From an uncultured Collinsella sp. (GTDB lineage: Bacteria > Actinomycetota > Coriobacteriia > Coriobacteriales > Coriobacteriaceae), in assembly GCA_958407995.1 (NCBI GenBank), contig CATYJU010000024.1, positions 1-30,785 of the forward strand: a stretch of DNA of 30,785 nucleotides. Reading direction: 5' to 3'. A program made the translations under genes and the position numbers. How positions within the stretch are numbered: the stretch's first letter is position 1; each line of letters begins with the position of its first letter. Positions 5,693 through 13,623 of this stretch are shown piece by piece. Under the pieces are notes generated by a model. That model ran no database searches. It had not been told where the DNA came from and saw nothing but the letters and a program-made list of their open reading frames with translations.

Positions 5693-8134
5693 GTGGCAGA
5701 GCGTCCGACATACAAGCTCAGGTTTCTTGATCCCAAAAAGCGCTTTCCGGCCATGCCCGAGCAGCCTGCGGGACGCTCGTATGGCGTGGTTTGGAAGCTC
5801 TTTGGCGAGGACCCGCATGAATCATGCTATGTCGTCGAATTCGTCGGCAAAAGCCATGTGTCGCTTTTGGGCTACGTGAGCGTTTCGGGTGAGGTCTATA
5901 AGGTGGACCGTCCCGTTAACGAAGTATCGCTGCCCGACGATCCCGACATGCAGCTGATTCTTGACGAGTCCGATTCCAACATCGGTGAGATTGCAGTCAG
6001 GGGTACCGATGGGACGATGCGCTCCCGGGCGCGAGTCATCGGCTCTCCCGAAGGAACCATGCGCGAACAATCCGATCGCGAGACGTGGAATTCGACGCGC
6101 AGCCTTCGCTACGGCGAGTTCATGGCCTCGATGTTCTTGCGTTACGTGATATTCGCCGATTCTGAAAACTCCATCTCAAGCACGGCAAACGGTGACGGCC
6201 TCGACGAGGGCATGAAAAATGCCGTCGACAAGATCAAACTTGTAAAACTCCCCGAGCCGGTTGAGGTACTGCTGGGTTTTGATTCCACGCCGCTGCCCGA
6301 TGCAATTGAAACGTTGCTCTACCGCATTGACCATACAGATAATCCAAGTGGCATTGAGCGCTATGCCGCCGCTTTGATGGGCGAAGTTAATCTGCCACGC
6401 CTGCGCACCATAGCGGCTAAAACCGAAATGAGCCTGGCGCGCATCGATCGCTCGAGGCTCTTCTATCTCAATTTTGACCGTAGCCTGCTGGACCAGGACG
6501 AGATCGATACCCTGCTTGCCGTCGAGTGCCGCCTGAACCGCCTATCGGGCATCCTTGAGCGTATTGGAGCAGGGTTGGGCCCCGTTGCCTCGTCGCCAAG
6601 CTTTGAGGGCTGCTCGCTCTTCGACCTATGGCATATCAGCAAGACGACAAACGACGTTCCTCGCTTGCTCGAAACGCTGTCGAATGACAACCCGTGGGCC
6701 AAGCCGGGGACGGTTGCGTGCCAGCCGGGTGGAGAGTGGGACGTTCGCACCCGCTTTGCACGTATCGTAGAAGCGCTCAACGTGGTCACGCGGCTCGATT
6801 ACACCTATCGAGCGAACGTCGCCGAGGGCATCATGCTGGTGCGATTTGGCCGCACGGTTGTCGATGCTATGCCGCGGCGCGAATACGATGCTCAAGATGA
6901 CGCCTGGCGCGAGGTAGATGAGCCTAAGCGCGCAGCATGGGCCACCGAGCACGATGCGCGTATTGCGCTTACACTCGCGGCGGCTTGCTTTGCTTCGGGT
7001 GCTTGCATCACGCGCTGCTACGTGCAGATTGCGGCTCCCGACGGCGAGCAGGGCGAGCGCGTTGTTAAAACGTACTCCTTTGGCCGTGCGGCTTATCTGG
7101 CCGATTGCGTTTCTGTCGCCAAGGATCTTGAGAGCATGGATATGGACGACATGCCCTGCAAGCATTTGCTCGAGGCATATGAGGCAGATGCGCCGGACAT
7201 GATTGAGCCTGCAGAGGTTCACGCCCGACCACGCGATGACCATCGTCCATTGCCGCCTGCGCTTCGCGATCTGCTGCTCGCTGATACGGCTGACGAGCTT
7301 GAGGTCATGGAGGAGGACAACGATCCGTATGTCGCCCGTGTCGTCGAGCTGCGCGAGCAATCCAAAGTTGACCGAGCCGGTGCTTTCGAGGGCTTTTCTC
7401 GCCTTGTCGAGGAGCTGGAAGCCAAGTGTACTGTTGCTGAGCTTTTGGCGACGGGCCCAGTGCAGACCCAGTTCTGCGACAACCAGCTGGTGCGCATGGT
7501 GCTGCCGGTGATGGAGGAGGACCGTTCCGTGCGTATCCTTCGCGCTCCCGATGCGCTGTATTTTGCCCAGCACGAGATTTGCAGCTTTTACGCCGAACAA
7601 GAGGACTTTGAGCGTGCGCTGCCCGAGGTGCGCCGTCTCTACGACTTGGCGCGCTCGTCCATGCAGTCTCACTTTGCCCTGATTAACGTGCTAGCACGCC
7701 TGGAGCGTTATGACGAGATTATCGAGGTAGCGCGTCACGGCCTGCGCATTGCCAGCGACCGGCCTTCGATCGGTTACCTGTTCTATCGCCTGGCATTCGC
7801 CTACTGGAACTGCGACCAGCTCGAGCTGGCGCTGGCATGTTATCGCCTGGTGCCGCGCGGCGAGGAGTCGGGCGGCAGTGCGCAGGAGGAAATGCAGGGC
7901 CTTATGAACGAGATGGGCGTCATCAAACCGCCCACGTTTGAGGAGGCTGTCGAGACCATCCGCAAGGCAGGTCTTGAGCTGCCGCCGGTGCCCGCCGTGA
8001 CCAATCAACTCGCGGATGCCGCCGTGCAACTCGTCGACAACGGCTTCTTTTTCTTGGCGCGCGGCTGCATCTATCAAATGTGGCGCACCATGGGTAACGA
8101 TGAGCTCGGCTCCCTCAACCGCTCGCTGGGGTAG
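5693..8134 (+). CDS. 813-residue cytoplasmic protein with TPR-like repeats, unknown function
   Basis: A long soluble protein that I cannot assign to a named family. It begins at GTG 5693 with a weak ribosome binding site (AGGGTGAT). No signal peptide or membrane segment is visible. The N-terminal 100 residues look beta-rich. The middle (about 150-600) contains no motif I recognise and includes an acidic linker (residues about 490-550). The C-terminal third has helix-turn-helix pairs typical of tetratricopeptide repeats at about residues 620-655, 661-687 and 694-722 (for example YRLAFAYWNCDQLELALACYRLVP), which usually mediate protein contacts. It stands alone between the tRNA cluster and an ATPase gene, about 320 bases from the latter, and shows no sign of decay. 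Confidence 0.8.
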   Translation: MAERPTYKLRFLDPKKRFPAMPEQPAGRSYGVVWKLFGEDPHESCYVVEFVGKSHVSLLGYVSVSGEVYKVDRPVNEVSLPDDPDMQLILDESDSNIGEIAVRGTDGTMRSRARVIGSPEGTMREQSDRETWNSTRSLRYGEFMASMFLRYVIFADSENSISSTANGDGLDEGMKNAVDKIKLVKLPEPVEVLLGFDSTPLPDAIETLLYRIDHTDNPSGIERYAAALMGEVNLPRLRTIAAKTEMSLARIDRSRLFYLNFDRSLLDQDEIDTLLAVECRLNRLSGILERIGAGLGPVASSPSFEGCSLFDLWHISKTTNDVPRLLETLSNDNPWAKPGTVACQPGGEWDVRTRFARIVEALNVVTRLDYTYRANVAEGIMLVRFGRTVVDAMPRREYDAQDDAWREVDEPKRAAWATEHDARIALTLAAACFASGACITRCYVQIAAPDGEQGERVVKTYSFGRAAYLADCVSVAKDLESMDMDDMPCKHLLEAYEADAPDMIEPAEVHARPRDDHRPLPPALRDLLLADTADELEVMEEDNDPYVARVVELREQSKVDRAGAFEGFSRLVEELEAKCTVAELLATGPVQTQFCDNQLVRMVLPVMEEDRSVRILRAPDALYFAQHEICSFYAEQEDFERALPEVRRLYDLARSSMQSHFALINVLARLERYDEIIEVARHGLRIASDRPSIGYLFYRLAFAYWNCDQLELALACYRLVPRGEESGGSAQEEMQGLMNEMGVIKPPTFEEAVETIRKAGLELPPVPAVTNQLADAAVQLVDNGFFFLARGCIYQMWRTMGNDELGSLNRSLG

Positions 8135-8455
8135 GGGCAGCATAGAAGGGCTGGACCGCGCTTGTCATCCCATTTGCTCACCATGCCGACAAAACGAAGG
8201 GGCTACTGCTGCCGGCGTACCGGGAACATTTGCGTATAGATAAGGTATAACGAATTAAGTCGTAGCGAATTAAAGTACGAATTACTGTATCGAGCAGGTT
8301 GCCGACAAATTGAATGGAGCCATTTGTATTTGCTCAAGTGGGTGGCTCCAGCAGGACCGGTAAGGTCAAAAGCGGCTAGGTCTGCTAAACCTGTTAAACT
8401 CTGCTAAAGTTGCTAAACTTTGTTAAAGTTGTTAAAACTAGCAGAGGAGGGTCGA
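8135..8455. promoter_or_regulatory. Repeat-rich upstream region of the AAA ATPase gene
   Basis: No gene is seen in these 321 bases. Three CGAATTA repeats start at 8251, 8266 and 8278 in an AT-rich stretch that could be a promoter. An 8-base inverted repeat, TGGAGCCA (8315-8322) with TGGCTCCA (8343-8350), could form a leader hairpin. An array of six TGYTAAA motifs fills 8382-8438 directly before the ribosome binding site. Such dense repeats are unusual in this window. Confidence 0.7.
8382..8438. repeat. Six-copy TGYTAAA array, three 19-base units
   Basis: TGCTAAA or TGTTAAA begins at 8383, 8392, 8402, 8411, 8421 and 8430, so the spacing alternates 9 and 10 bases. This forms three 19-base double sites (8382-8400, 8401-8419, 8420-8438). 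The array ends a few bases before the GAGGAGGG ribosome binding site of the ATPase gene. The layout resembles a cooperative operator or an iteron set. Confidence 0.8.
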
Positions 8456-9538
8456 ATGTCGAAAGCCATTAATCCCTTTAAGCCAACGGCGGGCATGAAT
8501 CCGCCTGAGCTTATCGGACGTGACGCTGTTTTGGATGATTTTGCCGAGGCCCTTGAGAATGGTCCTGGTGCTCCCGATCGACTCATGCGCATCTCGGGCG
8601 TCCGAGGCACAGGTAAAACGGTGCTTCTCAATGCATTGGGTGATCTTGCGCGAAAAAAAGGATTCGAGGTTGTTGACGTCGCCTCGAATGCCGGTTTTTG
8701 CAGTAGAATCCTCGAGGCTCTACAGCGAAATGTTCGTCTTGAGTCAATGTCGATTTCCCCATCAATTCTAGGAGTCAGCCTTGGCTCCGTTGAGGTATCG
8801 AAGTCGGCATCTCATCTGGGCGAGGCAATGTACGATGCCGCGAAGCGCGGAGGTCTGCTCATTACGCTCGACGAGATTCAGGATGCCTCAACTGAGGAAA
8901 TGCGCGAGCTGGGCAATGAGATGCAGCTTTTGATTCGCCAAGGGGCGAATGTCGCTTTTGCATTCGCCGGCTTGCCAACATCGGTGGATGGCGTGGTGGT
9001 TGATGATACCCTTACCTTCCTTCAGCGGGCAAAACATATCGAACTCACTCGTCTCTCCGATTTTGAAGTCGGTGGATCGCTTGAGGATACAATGAGACGA
9101 GCGGGCAAGGAGCTCGATGAAGACGCCGCTGAGCTATTAACAAAGGCTTCAGCAGGCTATCCCTTTATGGTCCAGTTGGTCGGATATTACGCTTGGCAGG
9201 TTGCTGCGCGCAGCGGGGCGGAGAGCGTGAACGAAGGGTCCGCGCGTAAAGGTATCCAAGCGGCTCTTGATAGCTTTAATGCTATGGTGATTGCCCCGGC
9301 GCTGCGCAGGGTTTCAGAGCGACAGTTTCAGTATCTCGCGGCAATGGCTCAATGCGAGGGTGATGAGATTGCCAACGGTGATATCGCCAAGAAGATGGGG
9401 TTGCCGGCGAACAAGGTCGGCTCGTATCGTAAACGTCTCATCGATGCGGGGTTGATTGAGCCTGCGGGCTATGGCTGTGTTTCGTTTGCAATTCCGTATA
9501 TGCGCGACTATTTGTTGGAGGCGGTGCGGGAAAGGTAA
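8456..9538 (+). CDS. Orphan AAA ATPase with C-terminal winged helix (Orc1/Cdc6-like layout)
   Basis: A 360-residue P-loop ATPase. Walker A is GVRGTGKT (residues 48-55), preceded by the ELIGRDAVLDDF segment typical of the AAA_16/archaeal-ATPase group. Walker B is LLITLDEIQD (about 134-143, Asp139-Glu140). The last 75 residues (from about RVSERQFQYLAAMA) look like a winged helix, with recognition-helix-like text GLPANKVGSYRKRLIDAGLI. Together this suggests an ATP-dependent DNA-binding protein. ATG 8456 was chosen for the GAGGAGGG just upstream; the frame stays open earlier, across the TGYTAAA array. It has no partner gene. Its role (regulator, toxin-like or accessory replication factor) is unknown, and the adjacent array is the obvious candidate target. 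Confidence 0.82.
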   Translation: MSKAINPFKPTAGMNPPELIGRDAVLDDFAEALENGPGAPDRLMRISGVRGTGKTVLLNALGDLARKKGFEVVDVASNAGFCSRILEALQRNVRLESMSISPSILGVSLGSVEVSKSASHLGEAMYDAAKRGGLLITLDEIQDASTEEMRELGNEMQLLIRQGANVAFAFAGLPTSVDGVVVDDTLTFLQRAKHIELTRLSDFEVGGSLEDTMRRAGKELDEDAAELLTKASAGYPFMVQLVGYYAWQVAARSGAESVNEGSARKGIQAALDSFNAMVIAPALRRVSERQFQYLAAMAQCEGDEIANGDIAKKMGLPANKVGSYRKRLIDAGLIEPAGYGCVSFAIPYMRDYLLEAVRER

Positions 9539-9563
9539 AAATGGAATCGCTCCAAATTCCCTC

Positions 9564-9592
9564 TTGCCCATCCTCGACTGTTTGGTTACTAT
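9564..9592 (+). promoter_or_regulatory. Promoter of tRNA-Ser
   Basis: TTGCCC (9564-9569), a 17-base spacer and TACTAT (9587-9592), 14 bases before the tRNA. Confidence 0.8.
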
Positions 9593-9606
9593 AGAACGGC
9601 TGTTAC

Positions 9607-9697
9607 GGAGAGCTGACCGAGAGGCCGAAGGTGCTCGCCTGCTAAGCGAGTATGCCCCAAAAGGGCATCTGGGGTTCGAATCCCCAGCTCTCCGCCA
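9607..9697 (+). tRNA. tRNA-Ser(GCT)
   Basis: A 91-base class II tRNA with CCA encoded. The acceptor stem is GGAGAGC with GCTCTCC and the discriminator is G, typical of serine tRNAs. The anticodon stem CTCGC/GCGAG encloses CTGCTAA, giving anticodon GCT (9641-9643), which reads AGU and AGC. The long variable arm (TATGCCCC-AAAA-GGGCAT region) is the SerRS identity element. The T arm is CTGGGG-TTCGAAT-CCCCAG. Confidence 0.97.
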
Positions 9698-9711
9698 GTT
9701 TAACTTTAAAG

Positions 9712-9737
9712 AAGGGTCCCATCGGGGGCCCTTTTTT
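9712..9737 (+). terminator. Terminator of tRNA-Ser
   Basis: AAGGGTCCC pairs with GGGGCCCTT around ATCG, followed by a run of six T. Confidence 0.92.
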
Positions 9738-9753
9738 ATTATCGAGAAAGGGC

Positions 9754-9888
9754 GCTGGGGATTCGAACCCGAGAGGGCACGGGCGTTAAGCAAACGCGAA
9801 AGCGTTTGTAGCCCGTGGGCGAAAAGCCGCCAGGCTTTGAAGCCGGAGGGCATGCGTAGCATGCCCGGACATCCCCAGCTCTCCGCCA
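9754..9888 (+). ncRNA. Structured tRNA-tailed element, Ser-locus copy
   Basis: This has the same architecture as the element at 4871-5012, rebuilt on tRNA-Ser parts. It opens with the reverse complement of the tRNA-Ser T arm (GCTGGGGATTCGAACCC, 9754-9770). It then folds as CCC-GAGA-GGG (9768-9777), then CACGGGC/GCCCGTG (9778-9784 with 9811-9817) around CAAACGC-GAAA-GCGTTTG (9791-9808). AAAGCC-GCCA-GGCTTT (9823-9838) and GGGCATGC-GTA-GCATGCCC (9848-9866) follow. It closes with the tRNA-Ser 3' tail including CCA (9871-9888). The ends pair as GCTGGGGAT with ATCCCCAGC. The linkers GGCGA and GAAGCCGG are shared with the Arg copy, whereas helix sequences differ but stay paired. An RNA role is inference. 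Confidence 0.62.
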
Positions 9889-9902
9889 GTATGAATTGAA
9901 AG

Positions 9903-9929
9903 AAGGGTCCCATTTGGGGCCCTTTTTTT
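9903..9929 (+). terminator. Duplicated tRNA-Ser terminator after the structured element
   Basis: AAGGGTCCC-ATTT-GGGGCCCTT followed by a T run. It is a copy of the terminator at 9712 with a different loop. Confidence 0.9.
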
Positions 9930-9946
9930 AATTAGGAGAATGTTAA

Positions 9947-9963
9947 CTGGGGATTCGAACCCT
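9947..9963. repeat. T-arm-antisense remnant behind the duplicated Ser terminator
   Basis: CTGGGGATTCGAACCCT repeats the opening of the Ser element and then ends, as the remnant at 5569 does at the Arg locus. Confidence 0.65.
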
Positions 9964-9964
9964 C

Positions 9965-9993
9965 AAAAAATGAGGCGCCCCGTTGGACGCCTC
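9965..9993 (-). terminator. Terminator of the D-Ala-D-Ala carboxypeptidase gene
   Basis: Read on the minus strand, GAGGCG pairs with CGCCTC around a 10-base loop and is followed by A and six T. It lies about 30 bases past the carboxypeptidase stop codon. Confidence 0.85.
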
Positions 9994-10021
9994 CTTTCAG
10001 CGAGTGTATTGTTCTTCGATC

Positions 10022-11362
10022 TTACATCTCGGGCGCCTTGGCGACGGTCTCGCTTTCTGCCGTGAGTGGGCGGTTGTCGATGCGGCGGCCCAGGCGGTCG
10101 AGCTTCACAAGGAGCCACTCAATGGGATTCGGCCCTGCCCCTTCCTCGTCGGCAACCAGGTCCATGACGGCGATCTTGGTGCCGTCCTGCTTGAGTGTAA
10201 CGCTGCCCACCTTGTCGCCCACATGCACCGTGCCCGAAAGATCGTCGTGGCTAACCTTTTCGGTCACCTCGCCGGCAAGGGAAAACACGGTCGCTTGCGC
10301 CGTAGGATCGGCGAGTGTGGCGTCGATCGTCTTATCCGTCCAGTCGGTTTGGCCAATGCGCGCCATAAGCGGGTTGCCGTTGGCGGTCTTTTCCTGCGTG
10401 TTGGCGATCGCGACCGTCACCTTGTGACCGTAGTACCAATTGGCAAGGGTTGCGGTATCGGTAAAGCGCTGGTCGGTGGTGGTGGAGTTCAAAACGACGG
10501 TGTAGATCTCGTCACCATCGCGGTTGTAGGCACTCGCAAAGCAATAGCCTGCATCGTCGGTGGTGCCGGTCTTGCCACCGATGTTGCCATCTTGGCCCAG
10601 CAAATAGTTATGCGTGTCCATGGAATGCGAATGGTCGGTGCCGTCGGCGCCCGTGACCTCGATCCAGGAATCCTCGCTCGCTACGACCTCGCGGATCGTG
10701 TCGTTTTTCATGGCCTCCTGCATCATCAGCGCTACGTCGTGTGCGGTTGAGTGCATATCGCCAGCCCACTCATCAAAGTCCAGACCATGCGGGTTTTCAA
10801 AAAGCGTACCGGTGCAGCCGAGCTTCTTAGCGCGCTCGTTCATGGCCTTCACAAATGTGGCCTCGGCGTCTTTGGTCTTAGGGTCGATCTTCTTGCCCAC
10901 ATATTCGGCGAGCACGATGGCGGCGTCGTTGCCCGAGGGAATCATCAGGCCGCGCAGTGCCTGCTCCACGGTAAGCTCGTCGCCTTCGAGCAAGCCGGCG
11001 GTCGAATTACCCACGGTGGCCGCGGCGTTGCTCACTGTGACCTTCTCGTCCATCTTGCAATTCTCGACGGTTAGGATTGCGGTCATGACCTTGGTGATCG
11101 AGGCAATCTTGACCTGCTCATCGGCGTCGCGGGCATAGTAGACGGTGCCGTCTTTGCCCATGACGAGGGCATTGGTCGCATCGATATCGGGCAGGTTTTC
11201 GGCCGTGATACCGCGCGCATCGGCGGTTTTGCCGCAAACATTGTCGGTCGTGAGCACTTGGGCGCCGGCGACGGTGGGCACGCCAGCGGCAAGGGCGATA
11301 GCGCAGACAAAGCCGGCGGCAAGCTGGGCTGAGCGCTTTGCAAAAGAGGTGAGGGACTTCAC
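10022..11362 (-). CDS. D-alanyl-D-alanine carboxypeptidase (penicillin-binding protein, peptidase S11)
   Basis: A 446-residue secreted DD-carboxypeptidase that removes the terminal D-Ala from peptidoglycan pentapeptides, limiting cross-linking. All three catalytic motifs of the class are present: SITK (residues 88-91, nucleophile Ser88), SGN (143-145) and KTG (264-266, in GGKTGTTDD). An N-terminal signal peptide ends near VAGA-Q (residues 34-35). The C-terminal domain is PBP5-like, and the amphipathic PIEWLLVKLDRLGRRI near the end may lie on the membrane. I chose GTG 11362, which gives a normal signal peptide; the frame is open further upstream, but that would create a 37-residue or longer unlikely extension. 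It is divergent from a VanRS-like system. Confidence 0.9.
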   Translation of the reverse strand: MKSLTSFAKRSAQLAAGFVCAIALAAGVPTVAGAQVLTTDNVCGKTADARGITAENLPDIDATNALVMGKDGTVYYARDADEQVKIASITKVMTAILTVENCKMDEKVTVSNAAATVGNSTAGLLEGDELTVEQALRGLMIPSGNDAAIVLAEYVGKKIDPKTKDAEATFVKAMNERAKKLGCTGTLFENPHGLDFDEWAGDMHSTAHDVALMMQEAMKNDTIREVVASEDSWIEVTGADGTDHSHSMDTHNYLLGQDGNIGGKTGTTDDAGYCFASAYNRDGDEIYTVVLNSTTTDQRFTDTATLANWYYGHKVTVAIANTQEKTANGNPLMARIGQTDWTDKTIDATLADPTAQATVFSLAGEVTEKVSHDDLSGTVHVGDKVGSVTLKQDGTKIAVMDLVADEEGAGPNPIEWLLVKLDRLGRRIDNRPLTAESETVAKAPEM

Positions 11363-11559
11363 GGATTTCGCTTTCGACGGGATGGTCTCTTCTGAAACTA
11401 GAGTATATCGTTTGCCGGCGTCGGCGATCATCGCGTGCGTGCGTGACCCACATCCGCGCCCGAACGGGCACAAGGGTGCTTAAGGCCGACTTAATCACCC
11501 ACGCTTGTTGTGTGTGACGGGCGCCCCCTCGGGCATAATGGAGCGCGAGAGGAGCACGC
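11363..11559. promoter_or_regulatory. Divergent region between carboxypeptidase and VanR-like genes
   Basis: 197 bases shared by the two divergent genes. For the plus-strand regulator, CATAAT (11534-11539) is a good -10 without a clear -35, and GAGAGGAG (11546-11553) is the ribosome binding site. No strong operator repeat was found. This is the natural place for the regulator to act. Confidence 0.5.
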
Positions 11560-12255
11560 ATGAACGAGCGCATACTGGTAGTTGATGACGAGAAGGCCAT
11601 TGCCGACCTAGTGGGCATCTACCTTACAAAAGAAGGCTTTGACGTCCAGATTGCCTATAGCGGGGCCGATGCTGCCAAGGCAATCTTGGAGCAGGAGTTC
11701 GATCTGGCGCTGCTGGATGTCATGCTGCCCGATATCGATGGGTTTGAGCTGCTGCGTACGATCCGTTCCAGCCATACCTATCCTGTGATCATGCTGACGG
11801 CGCGCGATGCCCAGCAAGACAAGATCGAGGGCCTTTCGCTTGGCGCGGACGATTACGTGGTTAAGCCGTTTCGTCCGCTGGAGCTCGTCGCGCGCGTGCA
11901 CGCTCAGCTTCGCCGCTACACCAGCTACGGTAGCCGTGCACAGGCGGCCGAGTCGCCGACCATTCAGCTCGACGGCTTGGAGATCAACCGCGACGCTCGT
12001 TCCGTGACGGTGGACGGTGCACCGGTACGCCTCACACCCACCGAGTATTCAATCTTGCTGTATCTGGTCGAGCATCGCGGCAGCGTGGTGGCCGTGGAGG
12101 ACCTGTTCCGTGCGGTGTGGAACGAGGATTTTATGCCCGGCTCCAACAATACGGTGATGGTGCACATTCGCCACTTGCGCGAAAAGATTGGCGACGACGC
12201 ACAAAAGCCGCGCTTTATCAAAAACGTCTGGGGCGTCGGCTACATAATCGAATAA
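11560..12255 (+). CDS. OmpR/VanR-family response regulator
   Basis: A 231-residue two-component response regulator. The receiver domain (about residues 1-115) has the acidic pair Asp9-Asp10, phospho-acceptor Asp53 in LLDVMLPD, the conserved TAR segment and Lys in VVKPFRP. The C-terminal winged helix (about 130-231) contains LTPTEYSILLYLVEH and HIRHLREKIGDD, and ends VWGVGYIIE, the normal OmpR ending. It resembles VanR-type regulators. ATG 11560 has GAGAGGAG upstream. The sensor gene follows 26 bases later. The divergent neighbour is a DD-carboxypeptidase, a VanY-like activity, so that gene is a plausible target. No vanHAX-type ligase genes are present, so glycopeptide resistance cannot be claimed. 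Confidence 0.92.
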   Translation: MNERILVVDDEKAIADLVGIYLTKEGFDVQIAYSGADAAKAILEQEFDLALLDVMLPDIDGFELLRTIRSSHTYPVIMLTARDAQQDKIEGLSLGADDYVVKPFRPLELVARVHAQLRRYTSYGSRAQAAESPTIQLDGLEINRDARSVTVDGAPVRLTPTEYSILLYLVEHRGSVVAVEDLFRAVWNEDFMPGSNNTVMVHIRHLREKIGDDAQKPRFIKNVWGVGYIIE

Positions 12256-12281
12256 CGCTTTTCGCTTGTGAGGATCTTGAT

Positions 12282-13520
12282 ATGACAAAAGACGATAGAC
12301 AAGCGTTCGAGGTGCCCGATCGACTCTTTGAATACGTGAGGTCGGTCGTCGACAACCGCGCGCTTGCAACGGTGCTGCTCTTTTTGCTGAGCCTGCTGCT
12401 GATTGGCATTGATAACATCGCTGGAATCTTGGCGGTGCTGCTTGTCGGCTTTTTGCTGATCGATCGATTTGAGATCGTGCGCCGCTGCATGGTGATTGGC
12501 GGCGCCGCGTGGGCCATGACGTTGGCGATTGGCGCCATGGCGCTCGGCGGCATCGAAGGGCCGGTGCTGTTCGATGCCGGCTTTGTATTCAACATGCTTG
12601 GCTTTGTGCTGGCGCTTGCCGCGTGCGTGCTGTTCTTGTGCGGCCGCGCCCTGTACTACCAGGGCTACGAACAGGGCGAGCAGCATGCCGATTGTGTGCT
12701 GGCCGCTCGTATTCAAGATCGCCTGATCGATCACCCCGACACCTGGGACAACATTGACGGCGACTTCTTGGAGGTCGAGGGCGCCCTTAACCGCGTGCGT
12801 GACCGTGAGCGCAAGGTGCAGCAAGCTCTGCGTGACGAGTCGCATCGCAAGGACGATTTGGTCACGTACTTGGCACATGACCTACGCACCCCGCTTGCCA
12901 GTGTGGTGGGCTATCTTTCGCTGCTGCAAGAGGCTCCTGAGCTGCCGGTTGAGCAACGTGCGCACTTTACGGGCGTGGCTCTCGACAAGGCGCACCGGCT
13001 CGATGCACTCATCGAAGAGTTCTTCGATATCACGCGCTTTGACTTCCACGATATCGTGCTCACGCGCGGCTATGTTGATCTGGGGTTGCTGCTGGCTCAG
13101 GTGGCTGACGAGTTCTATCCCATCCTCAACGAGCAGCATAAGGAAGCCCAAGTTGATATTCGCGAGGACCTGACGGTGCTCGTGGATGGCGACAAGATGG
13201 CTCGCGTGTTCAACAACATCATGAAAAACGCCGTTGCCTATAGCTATGAGGGCTCGACCATCACGATCGAGGCCAGACGCCGGGACGGCGGTGGCGTGCG
13301 CGTGCGCTTTATCAATCAGGGCGATCCCATCCCTGAGGCAAAGCTCAAGGTGATCTTTGAGAAGTTCTATCGCCTGGATGCGGCGCGTGCGACCAATCGC
13401 GGCGGCGCTGGACTGGGGCTTGCCATCGCCAAGGAGATCGTATGCGCGCACGGCGGTACCGTTGCATGTGAATCGACGCCCGAACACACGATATTCACCA
13501 TCGAGCTGCCCGCCGCATAG
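12282..13520 (+). CDS. VanS-like sensor histidine kinase
   Basis: A 412-residue membrane histidine kinase paired with the preceding regulator. Four hydrophobic helices fill residues about 28-121 with only short outside loops, so there is no large external sensor domain. A cytoplasmic linker leads to the H box, DLVTYLAHDLRTPLASVVGYL, with phospho-acceptor His199. This text is very close to VanS-type kinases. The ATP-binding domain has the N box (NNIMKNAVAYS) and a G2 box (GGAGLGLAIAKEIV). ATG 12282 follows a GAGG ribosome binding site. It probably senses an envelope or membrane signal and phosphorylates the VanR-like protein; its true ligand is unknown. Confidence 0.92.
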   Translation: MTKDDRQAFEVPDRLFEYVRSVVDNRALATVLLFLLSLLLIGIDNIAGILAVLLVGFLLIDRFEIVRRCMVIGGAAWAMTLAIGAMALGGIEGPVLFDAGFVFNMLGFVLALAACVLFLCGRALYYQGYEQGEQHADCVLAARIQDRLIDHPDTWDNIDGDFLEVEGALNRVRDRERKVQQALRDESHRKDDLVTYLAHDLRTPLASVVGYLSLLQEAPELPVEQRAHFTGVALDKAHRLDALIEEFFDITRFDFHDIVLTRGYVDLGLLLAQVADEFYPILNEQHKEAQVDIREDLTVLVDGDKMARVFNNIMKNAVAYSYEGSTITIEARRRDGGGVRVRFINQGDPIPEAKLKVIFEKFYRLDAARATNRGGAGLGLAIAKEIVCAHGGTVACESTPEHTIFTIELPAA

Positions 13521-13541
13521 CCAGTGTGCCCTTACAAACAC

Positions 13542-13568
13542 TTGACAATGCGCTCACGTGCATATGAG
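13542..13568 (+). promoter_or_regulatory. Candidate promoter of pstB
   Basis: TTGACA (13542-13547) is a perfect -35 but the nearest -10-like hexamer, TATGAG (13563-13568), is only 15 bases away. The short spacing suggests a promoter that needs an activator. No clear Pho box was recognised. Confidence 0.4.
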
Positions 13569-13623
13569 CCGCGATTCCTACTATCGATACTGCTGAATTG
13601 ATATCGATGTGGAGGTATGCGGT

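Noticed and set aside
8382..8438. CRISPR array
   Set aside because: The repeats are 7-base motifs at 9-10 base spacing without unique spacers, and no cas genes are near.
9314..9913. Open frames across tRNA-Ser and its element on both strands
   Set aside because: Their protein-like text (for example DSNPRCPFGAYSLSRR) is the usual translation of a tRNA-Ser antisense strand and not a gene.
10022..13520. Vancomycin-resistance cluster
   Set aside because: Only a VanRS-like pair and a general DD-carboxypeptidase are present. The ligase, dehydrogenase and dipeptidase genes that define resistance are missing.
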